Below, piece after piece: positions 10,915 to 21,800 of a stretch of 64,000 nucleotides of DNA. Position numbers and translations under genes: made by a program. Every line of letters begins with the position of its first letter. The first letter of the stretch is position 1. Source of the stretch: Diphasiastrum complanatum. Its lineage: Eukaryota; Streptophyta; Lycopodiopsida; Lycopodiales; Lycopodiaceae. The notes below the pieces were generated by a model, which was not told where the DNA came from, did not search any database, and worked only from the letters and a program-made list of their open reading frames with translations. The DNA is taken from assembly GCA_029204225.1 (NCBI GenBank), contig CM055095.1, positions 38,868,141 to 38,932,140 of the forward strand, in the 5' to 3' direction.

Positions 10915-11599
10915 CTTTCCTTTATAAGACTCCCTCTTAATGATTGCATCATAAGAAGTAGAAACCTCAAAGACATTAGAAGCCATGAAAAAAATGATTA
11001 GTACCTTCAACATAAGGATGATTGAAGTACTCTCTTTTTTCAAACAAGAACTTCTACTCAATGATTTAGTTAATGACTCATATGACAATGATTCTTCCTC
11101 ACTATCATCACAATGACATCATTCAAAGTACATCCTACTTTGAACTCTTCACGTACTTTTCTACTTCTTGACTTGTGACTATCTCCCTCACCAAGTCTCT
11201 TGATAGAGCCATTTGATCTACTATCTTTATGAAGACATGTGACTCTACCTGCTGCCAAAATGACTTTCTTGAACTCATCACAAAAGAATGTAGAAGAACT
11301 TCTCCTTCATGAATGCACCTAGCAGTATCTTTTTCCATATGATCAAAGAAATCATTAACAACAATCTTTCCAAGAAAGAACTTTCACCTCCATTGATGAA
11401 GTTAGCTCTTTTCTTACCTTTTGCATGCTTGCACTTGCCATGAAAAACCATTGAAGAACTATCATTATCCTCATAACTAGCCAAGTTAGCACAAAGATGA
11501 ACATCTCTAAGAAGCATATTAGATCTTGACCTAGATCTAGCATAAGGAAGCTTGTTAGACTTTGCATAAGATCCACCAATCTTATTGATGCTCAAAGGG
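10915..11599 (-). pseudogene. Degraded copy of the unknown module of the 42-47.6 kb element
   Basis: In three frames the minus strand reproduces stretches of the unknown half of the ORF at 43136-45784. An ARSRSRSN start lies near 11540, then an SSMVFHGKCKHAKGKKRANF block. An ND-F-DHMEKD block follows near 11340, an EFKVGCTLNDV block near 11130 and an SLTKSLSRSSCLKK block near 11050. It is joined in frame to a copia protease, through what looks like the end of the integrase zinc-binding region (SNKLPYARSRSRS). Frameshifts break it. This shows the unknown protein is a repeated component of these elements and not a one-off capture. Confidence 0.75.
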
Positions 11600-12910
11600 A
11601 GCTTTGGAAAGTTGAGACCAATCTCCATTTCCATTCCATCATTTTTGTTAGGCATAACAAAAGCATCAAGCTTGAAAAGTCTACCTTGTCTATTGCCCCT
11701 AGCAACCAAGATTTTTTCCTTTTTAATGAAACAAGCATCACCACCAAACTTTACCATGTATCCTTTCTCTAGCATTTGACCAACACATAGCAAATTTTTT
11801 GAAAGTGAAGGAATATAAAGAACACCATGAAGTCTTGCTTTTCTATTAGTATAGAGACAAATAGGAATTGAACCAATACCTTCAATCACACACTCAACAC
11901 CATTGGCCATGTGAATTGCTTTCTTGGCTCCATCATAAGTGACCAAAAAAGTAAAGAACTCCTTGTGACTAGTCATGTGTGAACTAGCTCCACTATCAAT
12001 CCACCATGAATCTTTGTCACCTTCACTTAATATTGGACTTAGAGAACACATCAAAAGAGAATTACCACCACCTAGATCTTCATCATTAGTAGTAAAGTTG
12101 ATTTGCTTGCTACCTTCATCTCTTTGCTTCTTCAACATTCATTAGCAAAATGCCAGCCTTTGATTCCACAATAAAAGCATTTTAACTTGGACTTATCTTT
12201 CTTTTTTCCAAAAGAGGAAGTCTCATCTTGATCTTGCCCTTTAGACCAATTGCCTTTGCCTTTGCCCTCAAACTTTCCTTTGATAAACATAGCCTCCTCT
12301 TCATAATGAGATATCAATGTAGGTCCACCTCCTCTTGATTGAAGCCTATACTCCTCATTCACCAAGGTCTCTTGCAAATCCACAATACTTGGAAAAGTCT
12401 TTTGAATAGAAAAACTTTGAACAAGATTAGCATGATTATCCAACAAGCCATTAAGTATAACTTGAATAAGTTCTACCTCCTTAATGCTCTCATCAATACA
12501 TGCTAACTCATCATTGAATGTTTTAACCCTCAAAATAAAAACACGAGTACTCTCTTCCTTCTTTTGCAAACTTTGAAAGATTTGTCTCCTAAGTGTAAGC
12601 ACTCTTGATGTAGACTTGGATTCATAAAACTTCTTCAAAGATTCCCAAGCCTCCAAAGATGATGTGCACTTACCAATCTCCTTGAGAAGTTCATTGGTAA
12701 CATTCATCTTAATCATGTGTAGAGCCTTCTTTGTTCTCTTGTCATACCTCACTTGATCTTGAGGTGCTGAGGTCTCTCCTCCACACCTGCAACAATCTCC
12801 ATCAACTCATTCATCTCTAATAAGGACTCCATCCTCACCTTCCAAGTAGAATAGTTGATTGAGGTAAGCCTATCATTACTCTCCAACATAAATCCACCAC
12901 TTGTAGCCAT
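11600..12910 (-). pseudogene. Copia gag-protease, frameshifted
   Basis: Gag starts at 12910 (MATSGGFMLESNDRL) and changes frame near 12750. The capsid block runs to about 12250 and the zinc knuckle lies near 12140-12180. The knuckle reads CFYCGIKGWHFANEC, with one extra residue between the second Cys and His compared with the usual CX2CX4HX4C. Protease follows in another frame with WWIDSGASSHMT (about 11985-12010). Most of integrase and all of reverse transcriptase are missing, and the unknown module takes their place. The overall protein is a diverged relative of gag at 21801. Confidence 0.8.
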
Positions 12911-13339
12911 GTTGCAATGACCTGATCTTATTCTTTCAACCTGTTCTAATGCACAAAGCACTCTCTTGAATGTCAACAAATGAACTCAAGAAGAAATCAC
13001 AAAGATATGGAATCTCTCAAATCTCTTTTAGCACTTCCAACTAGAAAATCAATACATAGAATAGTGAAATCTTGATCAACCTATGGTCTATCCTCAATCT
13101 AATGATTCTTGCCACTTCCTAAGATTGAAACACACTATAACCTCACAAACTAGAGATCTAATCAAAATTAGGATTTTGACAAAATCACAAAAAATTGAAT
13201 ATCTCAAATTCTACATGCAATTTCTAAAAGCTTAATATATCATCTTGTAGCCTCCAATGAGGCCTTCCTAATATGCACCAAAAACTGGCTAATTCCAGTA
13301 AACCAACTATGAAATTGGAATTGATCAAGTATAATAACC
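12911..13339 (-). other. Leader of the gag-protease element
   Basis: AT-rich untranslated sequence between gag and the LTR. It resembles the leader before the gag at 55703 (ATTTGTTGA-ATTCAAG-GAGTGCTT segment). No clear primer-binding site is left. Confidence 0.5.
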
Positions 13340-13721
13340 TATATTGAGTTTTGACCTACAATGAACCAAAACATAAAATATAGTTGTTGTCTGTACAATT
13401 ATAGTACTCCATTGTATTTTACACGTGTGAAACCGAAAATAGCAATAAATGATCATTCTACACATAGAATTGCAAGATAACATCATGAGAGTGTACCAAT
13501 GAGTAGTAGAACCCAAAGAGAACTATGTATAATGATGAAATGAGAGAGAGAAGAGAGAAGATGTGTCTCTCCATGAGTTTTATCCTTTTATAACACGTCC
13601 AAATCCTATTTGGCCACTTGGGCTTCCTTTCAAAATAATTCTTGTGCTACTAAATTTAACAATTTCATGGGACACTTTTAAGGCCTCAAAAATAATAATC
13701 TATAATGGGTAGTGTCTTACA
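13340..13721 (-). repeat. LTR (5') of the gag-protease element, approximate limits
   Basis: Positions 13370-13580 match, in inverted orientation, the LTR at 30017-30589, including a TTTACACGTGTGAAACC palindrome and the TCTCTCATTTCATCATTATACAT stretch. The outer end is placed at CTTACA (13721) because the reverse strand would then start TG; both limits are uncertain. Confidence 0.45.
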
Positions 13722-14018
13722 ATTGACTATTAATACACTAGAATATTTAAGAAACCAATTTTAAAAATCTTTTTTTAGCCCAATTGTTGTATTCAAAATA
13801 TTTGCTAACATGCTTTCTAGTAATGCCAAGTATAGTTAATAGTCGTCCAATTCATATTCTTTGATGGGCTAGTCAATTTTTGTTAACAATAGATGATTAA
13901 TAATTTCCTTTGTAAAGTTTTCAAGAGTATAGAAAAAATAACTAATATAGAGGTTAATAGTTATATTGGTATTATTAAGCTACTAGGATTTATCATATCC
14001 AATCACATGAATTTACAG

Positions 14019-14270
14019 GTGCTGACTAATGGAAAGTGCAAGAGTGTTGATCACTTCGTGAAGATGGGGAGTGAGCCACACCATTCCACTGTTACCAGCT
14101 TTGAAATATCTGAAGATGTCCCAGTTACCACTAGGCTTGAGTTCATTGATGATGATCATCCCTATCAATATAGAAGCTATACACTCAGGGATCGAATTAA
14201 CTTCATGACTCAACATCATTTATATCATGATAAAAATTTCTACAAATTAGAGTTTGAATCAAAGCTTTGA
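14019..14270 (+). pseudogene. Isolated last exon, 2-oxoglutarate/Fe(II) dioxygenase-like
   Basis: An intron acceptor (TTTACAG, ending 14018) is followed in frame by VLTNGKCKSVDH, which fits the C-terminal part of plant 2OG-Fe(II) dioxygenases (usual form: V/I-L-S/T-N-G-x-x-K-S-V-x-H). The frame stays open through a DDDHPYQYRSYT segment, typical of the family tail, to a TGA at 14268-14270. A possible AATAAA polyadenylation signal sits at 14386. The iron-binding HxD and the RxS motif are not visible; the first would be in an earlier exon, and the RxS position reads HST. Upstream sequence is intron-like and then a copia LTR, so the rest of the gene is missing here or displaced. Likely a truncated gene. 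The family call is from memory of its motifs. Confidence 0.55.
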
Positions 14271-14931
14271 GATATAAGAATGAAGTACTACTATATATGA
14301 TGTTCATATTCCTAAGTAATAATGATATTTGAGTATGTAGTGTAAGTGGCATGACTTTATTTTATAAGATGTTATAATCCATTTAAATAAAAACTTCTTA
14401 AATTAGTTGTAATAGGTATCTTGTAGCGCTATGTTTGTATTGGATATCCTTTATGGATGACACATGCTTTGCTTGCTACATATCCCCAACAAATCTTTCT
14501 AATTAGATGAAAGAAAAATTTATGGCTATGTTAAACTTGTGGTGAAGAAGAAGACTCTACTTATCATGTGATTTGAGCTTAGATACCATGATATCTTGGG
14601 GCCATTATCTCTGCTATAGCTAGCACCTTCCATCTTTTTGTGTGTTTGTTGTGTAAGTGTGTTTTCTTATTAGTATTGTCATTTTGTTGCTATGGGTGAA
14701 CTACAATGGCCATTAATCCTTTTTGCACACTACCTTTTAGTACTTTTGTATTTAGGGCATTCATCCTCTTCAAAGTCTCATTGGTAAAGAAAAACATGTG
14801 AAAAAATTAGATCCAAAACATCTACTTTCTACACTTGAAAATGCTTGATTTGAGATAGAAGTCACTCAAACTCTACATAGAATTGATGGCGCCCTCAAAT
14901 ACTCCACTAGATTTAGCAAAACTACAACAAG
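14271..14931. other. No gene recognised
   Basis: AT-rich sequence downstream of the dioxygenase exon, followed by probable leader of the next minus-strand LTR element. No ORF of note. Confidence 0.4.
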
Positions 14932-15527
14932 GCTCTAATACCTATGAAAAAATCAGAGCCAAAACATGCCTAATGGATCAATTAGATATAGAGGTAAATT
15001 TGGTTGCACATCTAGTTTCATCAACAAGCTAGAAAATCATGCACCTGACATGCTAGAACATGGAAATACATGAAAATCTCATTAAAATCACTATGATCCA
15101 GTATAGTACTATCCCTATCCATACAACAACAGTAGTACATCAACCTTCACACGTGTGAACTGAAGAGAACTGAAGAACAACAACAAGAGAATTAGCATTC
15201 TACACATTAGAAATCAAGATATCTAGAGGAGAACAACCAGAAGACGATAATAGCATTGAAGATGAATGTTTTCCAAAGATAGAGAGAACTCTTGAATACA
15301 TTCGCCGTGATGGTACAACTAAGAAATGTGTCATTTGGCAACTTGCCCAAAATTGCCCTTAAATAGTAGTAGATTTTAGGTACTTCACCAAGAACCTAAA
15401 TTTTCATGATTAGATGCCTACTTGCTAAAAATAGTAATAATACTATTCTTAGATCTATAAGCTGAAAATTCACTTTGGCCTCAAAATTGTCAAATTAGAT
15501 CAACTTAACTGGTTGACATTTTTCACA
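14932..15527 (-). repeat. Copia LTR with decayed primer-binding site
   Basis: GCTCTAATACCT at 14932-14943 looks like a decayed reverse primer-binding site. The LTR would run from 14944 to ...GTTGACATTTTTCACA at 15527, so its sense strand starts TGTGAAAAATGTCAAC, as in the window's main copia family. It shares a GCGCAACCAAATT-like stretch with the LTR ending at 55102 and contains a CTTCACACGTGTGAA palindrome near 15155. Confidence 0.6.
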
Positions 15528-15581
15528 AAACATGCTTTATCCTCCTATGAACTTTCAAAGGAATTAGAGATTTATTGTGCG

Positions 15582-15791
15582 TTACAATATTTGTAGATCT
15601 AAAACATCATTTGTTTCATATATGAATTTGAGATCATTTTTTATATTTGTCACTGGAGGTTTCACCTTTGTGAGTTCGGTCATCGACCAGATGCCTTCGC
15701 CCTTCAGAAGTGTTTTGATTTTGAATTTCCAAACTCTGTAGTTTTTGCCATCAAGACTGATTACTATTCTCGTCTGGATCATTGTAGCCAT
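15582..15791 (-). pseudogene. Copia gag N-terminal fragment
   Basis: Starts MATMIQTRIVISLDGKNYRVW, with the start at 15791 and the DGKNYRVW motif typical of copia gag starts. It ends after about 69 codons and nothing follows to the left. A close relative lies on the plus strand near 40990. Confidence 0.65.
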
Positions 15792-15844
15792 ATTGTGTTG
15801 CCTAGAAAATCACTATTCAGATATCATGCAGTGATAACCTCAAT

Positions 15845-15856
15845 GCTCTGATACCA
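15845..15856 (-). other. Primer-binding site, tRNA-iMet type
   Basis: The plus strand reads GCTCTGATACCA, next to the LTR edge. Confidence 0.85.
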
Positions 15857-16496
15857 TGTTGCAAATGTGTCGCAAATTGATTCTTTTTGAGTTCATTTGG
15901 TTTTCTTTTGTGAAAGCTTTTGGGATCCTAAGCGAACGACTATAGATCATAGAACATAAAAAATTCAAACAATCATGACGACGAGAACAATGAGGTGAAG
16001 AAGAGAGCAATTATATTATCTGTTTTTTGAGTTTCGAGTGAGTTGGTCAGTGTCTCACTTGTTGGCGCTTGACACTCAGCTCAATCGTTGTGTTCTGCTT
16101 GTTGGCATACTTTCATGCGCAGCTATTCTCTCTATTTTTCGTCTCTCTATCTTCTGTCTCTCTATCTTCTATTTGTATTGATCAAAAATTGTGTATATAC
16201 CTCCATTGTGTGGAGTTTACAAGACAGCTAAACAGAGAACTACAAGAAAAGTCAATGCTAATCAACTAGTTAGTTTTCCTCAGTTATCGCTAACTCGTTT
16301 AGTTGAGCGTGAAGTACAATACATCACGCTTGTCGAGCTGCTAGTTGGCAGCGCGAATTGTTTTCTTTTGTCTTCATTTCATTTCATTTCATGTCTAGGT
16401 ATGTTTGACTTTCAGGGCATGTTCGCCCTTCGACCTTCGTTTCGTTTCGTTTCGTCACCTTCGCGACAAAGTTGTAGGAGCTCACAATTTCTGACA
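15857..16496 (-). repeat. 5' LTR of the gag fragment element
   Basis: Runs from TGTTGCAAATG to ...TTTCTGACA. It shares with the LTR at 40253-40924 an ACTAGTTGATTAGC segment and a TTGTAAACTCCACA segment upstream of a TATA-like stretch. It contains (CGTTT)n near 16436-16455. Confidence 0.6.
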
Positions 16497-17333
16497 GAAG
16501 GCAATCAACTACTTTTCTTTATTAATCATTAAAGTAGTAGCTCGGTCATAACAGGGACATGAAACCATAAAGCCTATTATGTAATTTCATGTAAAACAAT
16601 AAAAAAAACCTAGCCTTGTATGGACTTATAGTGAAATACATCAATTGTAGTTGCCTTAATGGCAACTAGCATAATGCAGCTTTTACAAATCTACACAGTG
16701 TTATAAAAGGTCAACAATGTTTTTATTTTCTCCTTAGCAGACACATAGTACATAGTAATTTGTTTGTTTGGTTTAGGAGAAGTGTCACACCGTCTTTTTA
16801 TTAAAAAGGACATACAATTTGAAGGTGGCTCAAATGTTGCATTTAGTCAAATATTTTCAGCATTAAGATAATTCAAGTTTACTTAGTACACAAGTAGCAA
16901 CCATTCATTAAATAACAATGTATGTGCACGAACTGACTAAAAAGACTATTTTTTTTCAAATACCATTGTAAAAATAGTTTTCATGAAAAAAAAAACATTA
17001 CTATGGTCAAAGCAGAATACTCAAAACTTCTGGTCATCTTGTCCTACCAAAATTATCATAACGAGGTGATTTTGCTTTTAAAAAACTATACTAGCAGATC
17101 GAACTGCTTATCTAAATAGAGTTACTAGCTTGGATTTTTTTAAAAAGTACTAGCGACAGCTAAGTAATAATCTCATCATCTAGTAATGCCAATAACTAAG
17201 CAGTACATTAGTAACCAAAAGCCATGATCCACATTTCAGTATAGCTTTTGTCGGCATCTCCTTTTTTTATTGGCAACTACAACCAAAAAATATATATATT
17301 AGAGTCACAGTAATGGAAAGCCAACAAGATCAT
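16497..17333. other. No feature recognised
   Basis: AT-rich, with no ORF and no repeat edge that I can support. Confidence 0.4.
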
Positions 17334-17410
17334 AGAGAGAGAGAGAGAGAGAGAGAGAGACACACACACACACACACACACAACAACAACAACAACAACA
17401 ATAACAACAA
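17334..17410. repeat. Compound microsatellite (GA)n(CA)n(CAA)n
   Basis: Uninterrupted GA, then CA, then CAA runs. Confidence 0.95.
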
Positions 17411-17539
17411 AATGCGTGATTTTTGACACAAGTTCCGACGGATTCAAAAAAATTTCATAATCCGTCAGAATCCTCCAGCTTAAAACTCACATGAATAATG
17501 TGAGTGCCTTTGTGCTTTCTTGGCACCAATAGATCTAAG

Positions 17540-17946
17540 TTGTGTTTATTTTAAAGGCTTGGATTAGAATCCTTGCTCCAATGAAGTGGCCAATGAGAGT
17601 GAAGGAGGCTCACCTCTAAAATCTATAAGAGAGAGCCATTTCCTTTATATTGTATCATCTTCCATTCTCTTTTTAATAAAACTCTCTTGGTTTCTCCATC
17701 TCCATCTCTCTCTCTCTCTCTCTTTTCTCCCTCTCTCTTCTCCCTCTCTCCCTACGTTGGGATAGAATAGCTTTGGGTAGGCGCTTGAGCCCCCAAGGCC
17801 TTTCTCAACCTAGGCGTTCTCTCTCTCTCTCTCTCTCCACTCTCTTTCTCCCCTCTCTCCTCTCCCTCTCTCTTCTTGTTATGCAGGTGAAGGCGAGGTT
17901 GCCGCTCCCAGCGATGGACCCCTATGCTACATCGACGACACAACAA
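17540..17946 (+). repeat. Gypsy (Tat/Athila-like) LTR end, CT-rich
   Basis: CT-rich sequence with AATAAA near 17682, ending just before a tRNA-Asp-type primer-binding site. The left limit is a guess. The 85-residue ORF on the other strand reflects the CT repeats. Confidence 0.45.
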
Positions 17947-17963
17947 TGGCGCCATTGCCGGGG
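17947..17963 (+). other. Primer-binding site, tRNA-Asp type
   Basis: TGGCGCCATTGCCGGGG differs by one base from the usual plant Tat/Athila site. Confidence 0.8.
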
Positions 17964-18597
17964 AGTGCCACACAATCGCTTCGCCGCATAGTTTTCTTAA
18001 TCTCTTCATCTCTCTCCCTCTCTCTTTTCTTCTCTCTCACCATTCATTTTCACCAAAAAATCGGATTTTAGGGGTAGAATAGTGTTAGTGTTAGTTTTTG
18101 CCGTCTTTTCATGATTTTTTTGTTTGTTTGCATAGTAGGGAGAGATTGCGGGGTGGTAGGATCAGATCCAAGCACCAAATCTCTTCGTTAATCCATAAAA
18201 TCCATAAAAATTAGAAAAAAAACTCAAAATCTATTTTTGGAGGGAAAAAGAGAGCCAAAATCCCATCATATTTTGATTTCTCAAAAACCAGCAAGAACTA
18301 ACCTTCGCATGATTGGTAGCAGCTCCAAGGTACTGTCCCAGACCTGCATAGAAGCCTGTGAAGGTTACTTCCCAATAGATTTTGAAAAAACAGAGAAAAA
18401 CTCATAAAAATTCAAAAGTCCCTTGTAAAAATATAAAAAAATCCAAAACTCAAAACTAACCTTTGTAGAGCTCTCTGAAGTTCCATCTCACTGAGACAAG
18501 GACACAGAGAAATCTGCGAGAGTTAGTTCCCAAAAAACGTGCCCCTGTGAAGGTTCCCAAGAGCAAAAAGTGGCCTAGAACCTTCTCAGACAACAAA
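17964..18597 (+). other. Gypsy leader-like sequence, no coding
   Basis: AT-rich interior after the gypsy primer-binding site. From about 18300 it carries loose copies of a GAGATGGAACTTC / GCGAGNGTTNGTTCCCA repeat that becomes tandem at 18598. Confidence 0.4.
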
Positions 18598-19362
18598 TTT
18601 TTGAGTTTTCCTGGGAAGTAACTTTTGTAGCTTGGTAAAGAAGTGGATCTAACTCAGATACAAGCAAAGATTACTTCCTAGAAAATCTCAAAATTTGGCC
18701 AAAATTCCCCAAAAAAATACAGTTTTTTAAAGATTTTTTGAGTTTCCTAGGAAAGTAACTCTTGCAGCTTGGTGAGCAGCTGAATCTGACTGAGATACAA
18801 GTGCATACCAGTCTGTGAGGGTTTGTTCCAAGAAAATCATAAAATTTTGCAAAAAAACCCCCAAAAAATTGCACTTTTTACAAGATTTTTTTAGTTTCGT
18901 TGGGAGGTAACTCTTGCAACTTGGTGAGTAGCTGAATTTGACTGAGATACAAGTGCATACCATTCTGCGATGGTTTGTTCCCAGAAAATCTTAAAATTTT
19001 GCAAAAAAACCCCAAAAAAATGCACTTTTTACAAGATTTTTTGAGTTTCCTTGGAATTTGAGTTTCCTTGGGAAGTAACTCTTGCAGCTTAATGAGCAGA
19101 TGAATCTAACTAAAATACAAGTGCATACTAGTCTGCGAGAGTTTGTTCTCAGAAATTTTGCAAAAAAAATCACAAAAAATGCACTTTTTTCAAGATTTTT
19201 TGAGTTTCCTTAGGAAGTAACTCTCGTAGCTTGGTGAGCAGGTGAATCTAACTGAGATACAAGTGCATACCAGTCTGCGAGGGTTTGTTCCCAGAAAATC
19301 TTAAAATTTCGCAAAAAAACCACAAAAAAATGCAGTTTTTTCAAGATTTATTGAGTTTCCTT
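18598..19362. repeat. Tandem repeat, five units of about 150 bp
   Basis: Units start near 18598, 18735, 18886, 19036 and 19196, with a truncated unit at 19347. Each holds GAGTTTCCT..GGAAGTAACTC, GATACAAGTGCATACC and GCGAGGGTTTGTTCCCAG. Unit 4 has a small internal duplication of GAGTTTCCTTGG. Related single copies are at about 33175-33480 and 57496-57670. Confidence 0.85.
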
Positions 19363-19380
19363 CATTCAAAGCATGGTGTG

Positions 19381-19392
19381 GCTCTGATACCA
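19381..19392 (-). other. Primer-binding site, tRNA-iMet type
   Basis: The plus strand reads GCTCTGATACCA, next to an LTR that starts at 19393. Confidence 0.85.
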
Positions 19393-19969
19393 TGATGAAA
19401 ATCCAGCAAATTCACACGTGTGGGGAACCACAAGAATGTGTGAATGATCTTTACCATGCTTTGTAGTGGCACACAGATCACCTGCAGAGCAATCCTACAA
19501 TCTACCAACAGATCTATGGCTAGAGCACAATCTAAAATGCTATAAATCAAAGCTACATTAATTTATCACAAATAGGTAAAGTACACAAGCAATATCATGT
19601 ATGAAAAAGACACAAAATCCGAGTTAGAGAGCAATTACAAGCAAAATAGAATGAGATCCAAATTTGACATTATGATATTACCAATGCTTGATTCTTCATT
19701 AGTAATGAATGAGAACCATATGTACATATATAGGAGATCTAAAATTCATGGTACTCCTTGCATTCAATGCATATCCTACACCTATTCAAGTGCGAACTAC
19801 TATTATCTTGACACCTAACTTCTACCTACTTTCTCCAAATGTCAAATTCTCAACTATGAACCTACAAAACTACATGCATGTGTCCATTAGAGTATTTGCA
19901 TGTCTTGCATGTCTCAATGTAATCTTAGGATACAATGCTTTTGATGTGGCTCGAGTTTCTACAAGGTCA
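19393..19969 (-). repeat. Old copia LTR, part 1 (split by element at 19975)
   Basis: Starts TGATGAAAATCCAGC at the primer-binding site and contains AAATTCACACGTGTGGGG near 19409. It is interrupted by the insertion at 19975-26365 and continues at 26371-26614. Confidence 0.6.
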
Positions 19970-19974
19970 TAATT
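19970..19974. repeat. Target-site duplication TAATT, left copy
   Basis: TAATT also follows the right LTR at 26366-26370. Confidence 0.9.
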
Positions 19975-20629
19975 TGTGAAAATTGTCAACATTTCCTAGC
20001 TAGTTTGAGGCCTAAATTGGCTAAAATTGTAAATAGTTTTGGTTCTGGAGTTTCACACGTGTGAACCAGGCCACAATGTTTTTATTTACTGTATTTTTTC
20101 AGTATGATGAAGTGTCAAACTTCATACCCTTCAAAATGAGACCATTTTGATGTATTTTGGTCATATAAGCCATTTTTAGCTATTTTTCCTATATAGGGAA
20201 TATCTAGGGTCAAGTACCTTCTAGAGAGAGGAGAGAGAGTCATCTTCCTCATCCATAAATAGTAGGGAAGTCGTGGAGAACAGGTTGGAGAAACCTTTTG
20301 TATGCTTCATTGAGATCAATAGATCATTGTCATTGTTTCTTCCTCCATTGAGAGCATTGTTGTGTGTATTGTCTTCAAGCTATTGTGTATGATCTTAGGT
20401 GCTTTCCAAAAGTGGTAGGCTGATGTATTATGGACTGTATAATGCTATTTTGGGCCGCACTTGATGTTTATGAAAGTTTCCATTTGTGATAAATGCTTTT
20501 TGATCAAGTTCTTTGCATTCTAGGTAGCATAGAATGTGTTGCCAATTCCTAGCTTATGTAGTTTGGAGTGCAAGCATTCAAGCCAATGATCTTGGAGTTT
20601 AGATCCACTTAGGATCTGTATTTTTCACA
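19975..20629 (+). repeat. 5' LTR of the 20-26 kb copia element
   Basis: Contains a TTTCACACGTGTGAA palindrome at 20051-20065 in the expected U3 region and a TATA-like CATAAATAG at 20254. From about 20386 to the end it is identical, or nearly so, to the 3' part of the 647-bp LTRs at 42033 and 46957, while the first 410 bases are clearly different. Confidence 0.95.
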
Positions 20630-20641
20630 TGGTATCAGAGC
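20630..20641 (+). other. Primer-binding site, tRNA-iMet type
   Basis: TGGTATCAGAGC immediately follows the 5' LTR. Confidence 0.95.
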
Positions 20642-21800
20642 TGGTTGGCTTCTATTTACAGTAAGTATTCCATTTTTGGTGATATTTGGATGTTTGATCA
20701 AGTTCTAGCATGATTTTGCATTGCTTTGTTGATCAAATCTTACTAACCTTTGTTTTGTGAGTTGAACTTGTGGATCAAAAGCATATTTCAGGTCTATTGA
20801 ATATCAGAGGCTGAAAAGAAACTATTTTGGATCAGATCATAACACCTAATCATTTGTGATTGTGAGGCTTGTGCATATTCAATACTAACAATGTTCTTTT
20901 CAATCCTATTGTTGACAATCTCCATTCTTGGATGAACACTCTCCTTAAGTGGATGAAACTTCTCCTTAAGTGGATGACAAATGCTCTTTTGAGTGAGTTG
21001 TAATTCTCCTAAAGGCTGAGCAAAGCTCCCATTTGGATGAAAGATCCCCTTTTTTGGGTGAACATATTGTAAGCTCCATTGTGAAGAGCATATTGTAAAG
21101 ATTGTCATCAATTTTGGCATAATTTTTGGTGTACTTTGTTGAGCATGTAAGTAACTCTCCTTATGTAATTTGATTGGAGCATTTGCTGGAAGGTGTTAAC
21201 CATTATGCAAGTGTGTTTTCAGGTTCTTAACAGGTGAGGAACATTCTCATGTGAAGTGATCTTAGATCTACATCTAAACACCAAGATTTGACAAGATAGT
21301 GAAGCTAGTCTTGTGATTCACTAAGTGTGCTCATTCATTCACCTCTAAATCTTGTATTTATCACTTGCTGGAGTTTATAAACTTTTAGAAGTGTGGTTTA
21401 CATGTGGTTTTACAGGTTGAATCAATATCTTAGTGTGTTGATCATATGTTGATCAAGTTTGTTCATTACTAGGTAATCTTGGCATCCTAGTTTTGGGTAT
21501 TTTCTAAGAATGCAAGTAACTCTTCACACCATAACTTGATTTGGTCACTTGCTGGAAAGTTTGAGAGCTTAAGCAAGAGTGTGTTCAGGTTGGTTTGATT
21601 TTGTAATCCATTCTTAGTGTGTGCAAAGTGTTGCATGTGTTTCAATCTTCCTTTCTATGCTTGGAAACCATCTAGGTTCAAGATAGAAGTGTTTTACGGT
21701 CCTAAATCTTCATAGATCTCTTTATCTATCATTTGTTGAGAGAAAAGTGAGTGCTAAGTGCTTTAGGACAAAACCTAAAAGTTGAAGAAACATTAGAATC

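Noticed and set aside
18671-19173. Similar minus ORFs in the 150-bp array
   Set aside because: They repeat because the DNA is a tandem array; frames shift between units and there is no start context.
18598-19362. CRISPR-like array
   Set aside because: Units are long and similar throughout, with no short direct repeat plus unique spacers, and the context is a plant genome.
20794-21120. 108-codon antisense ORF, duplicated at 46466-46792
   Set aside because: Both lie in the shared leader. Their similarity follows from the near-identity of the two leaders and gives no separate evidence for coding.
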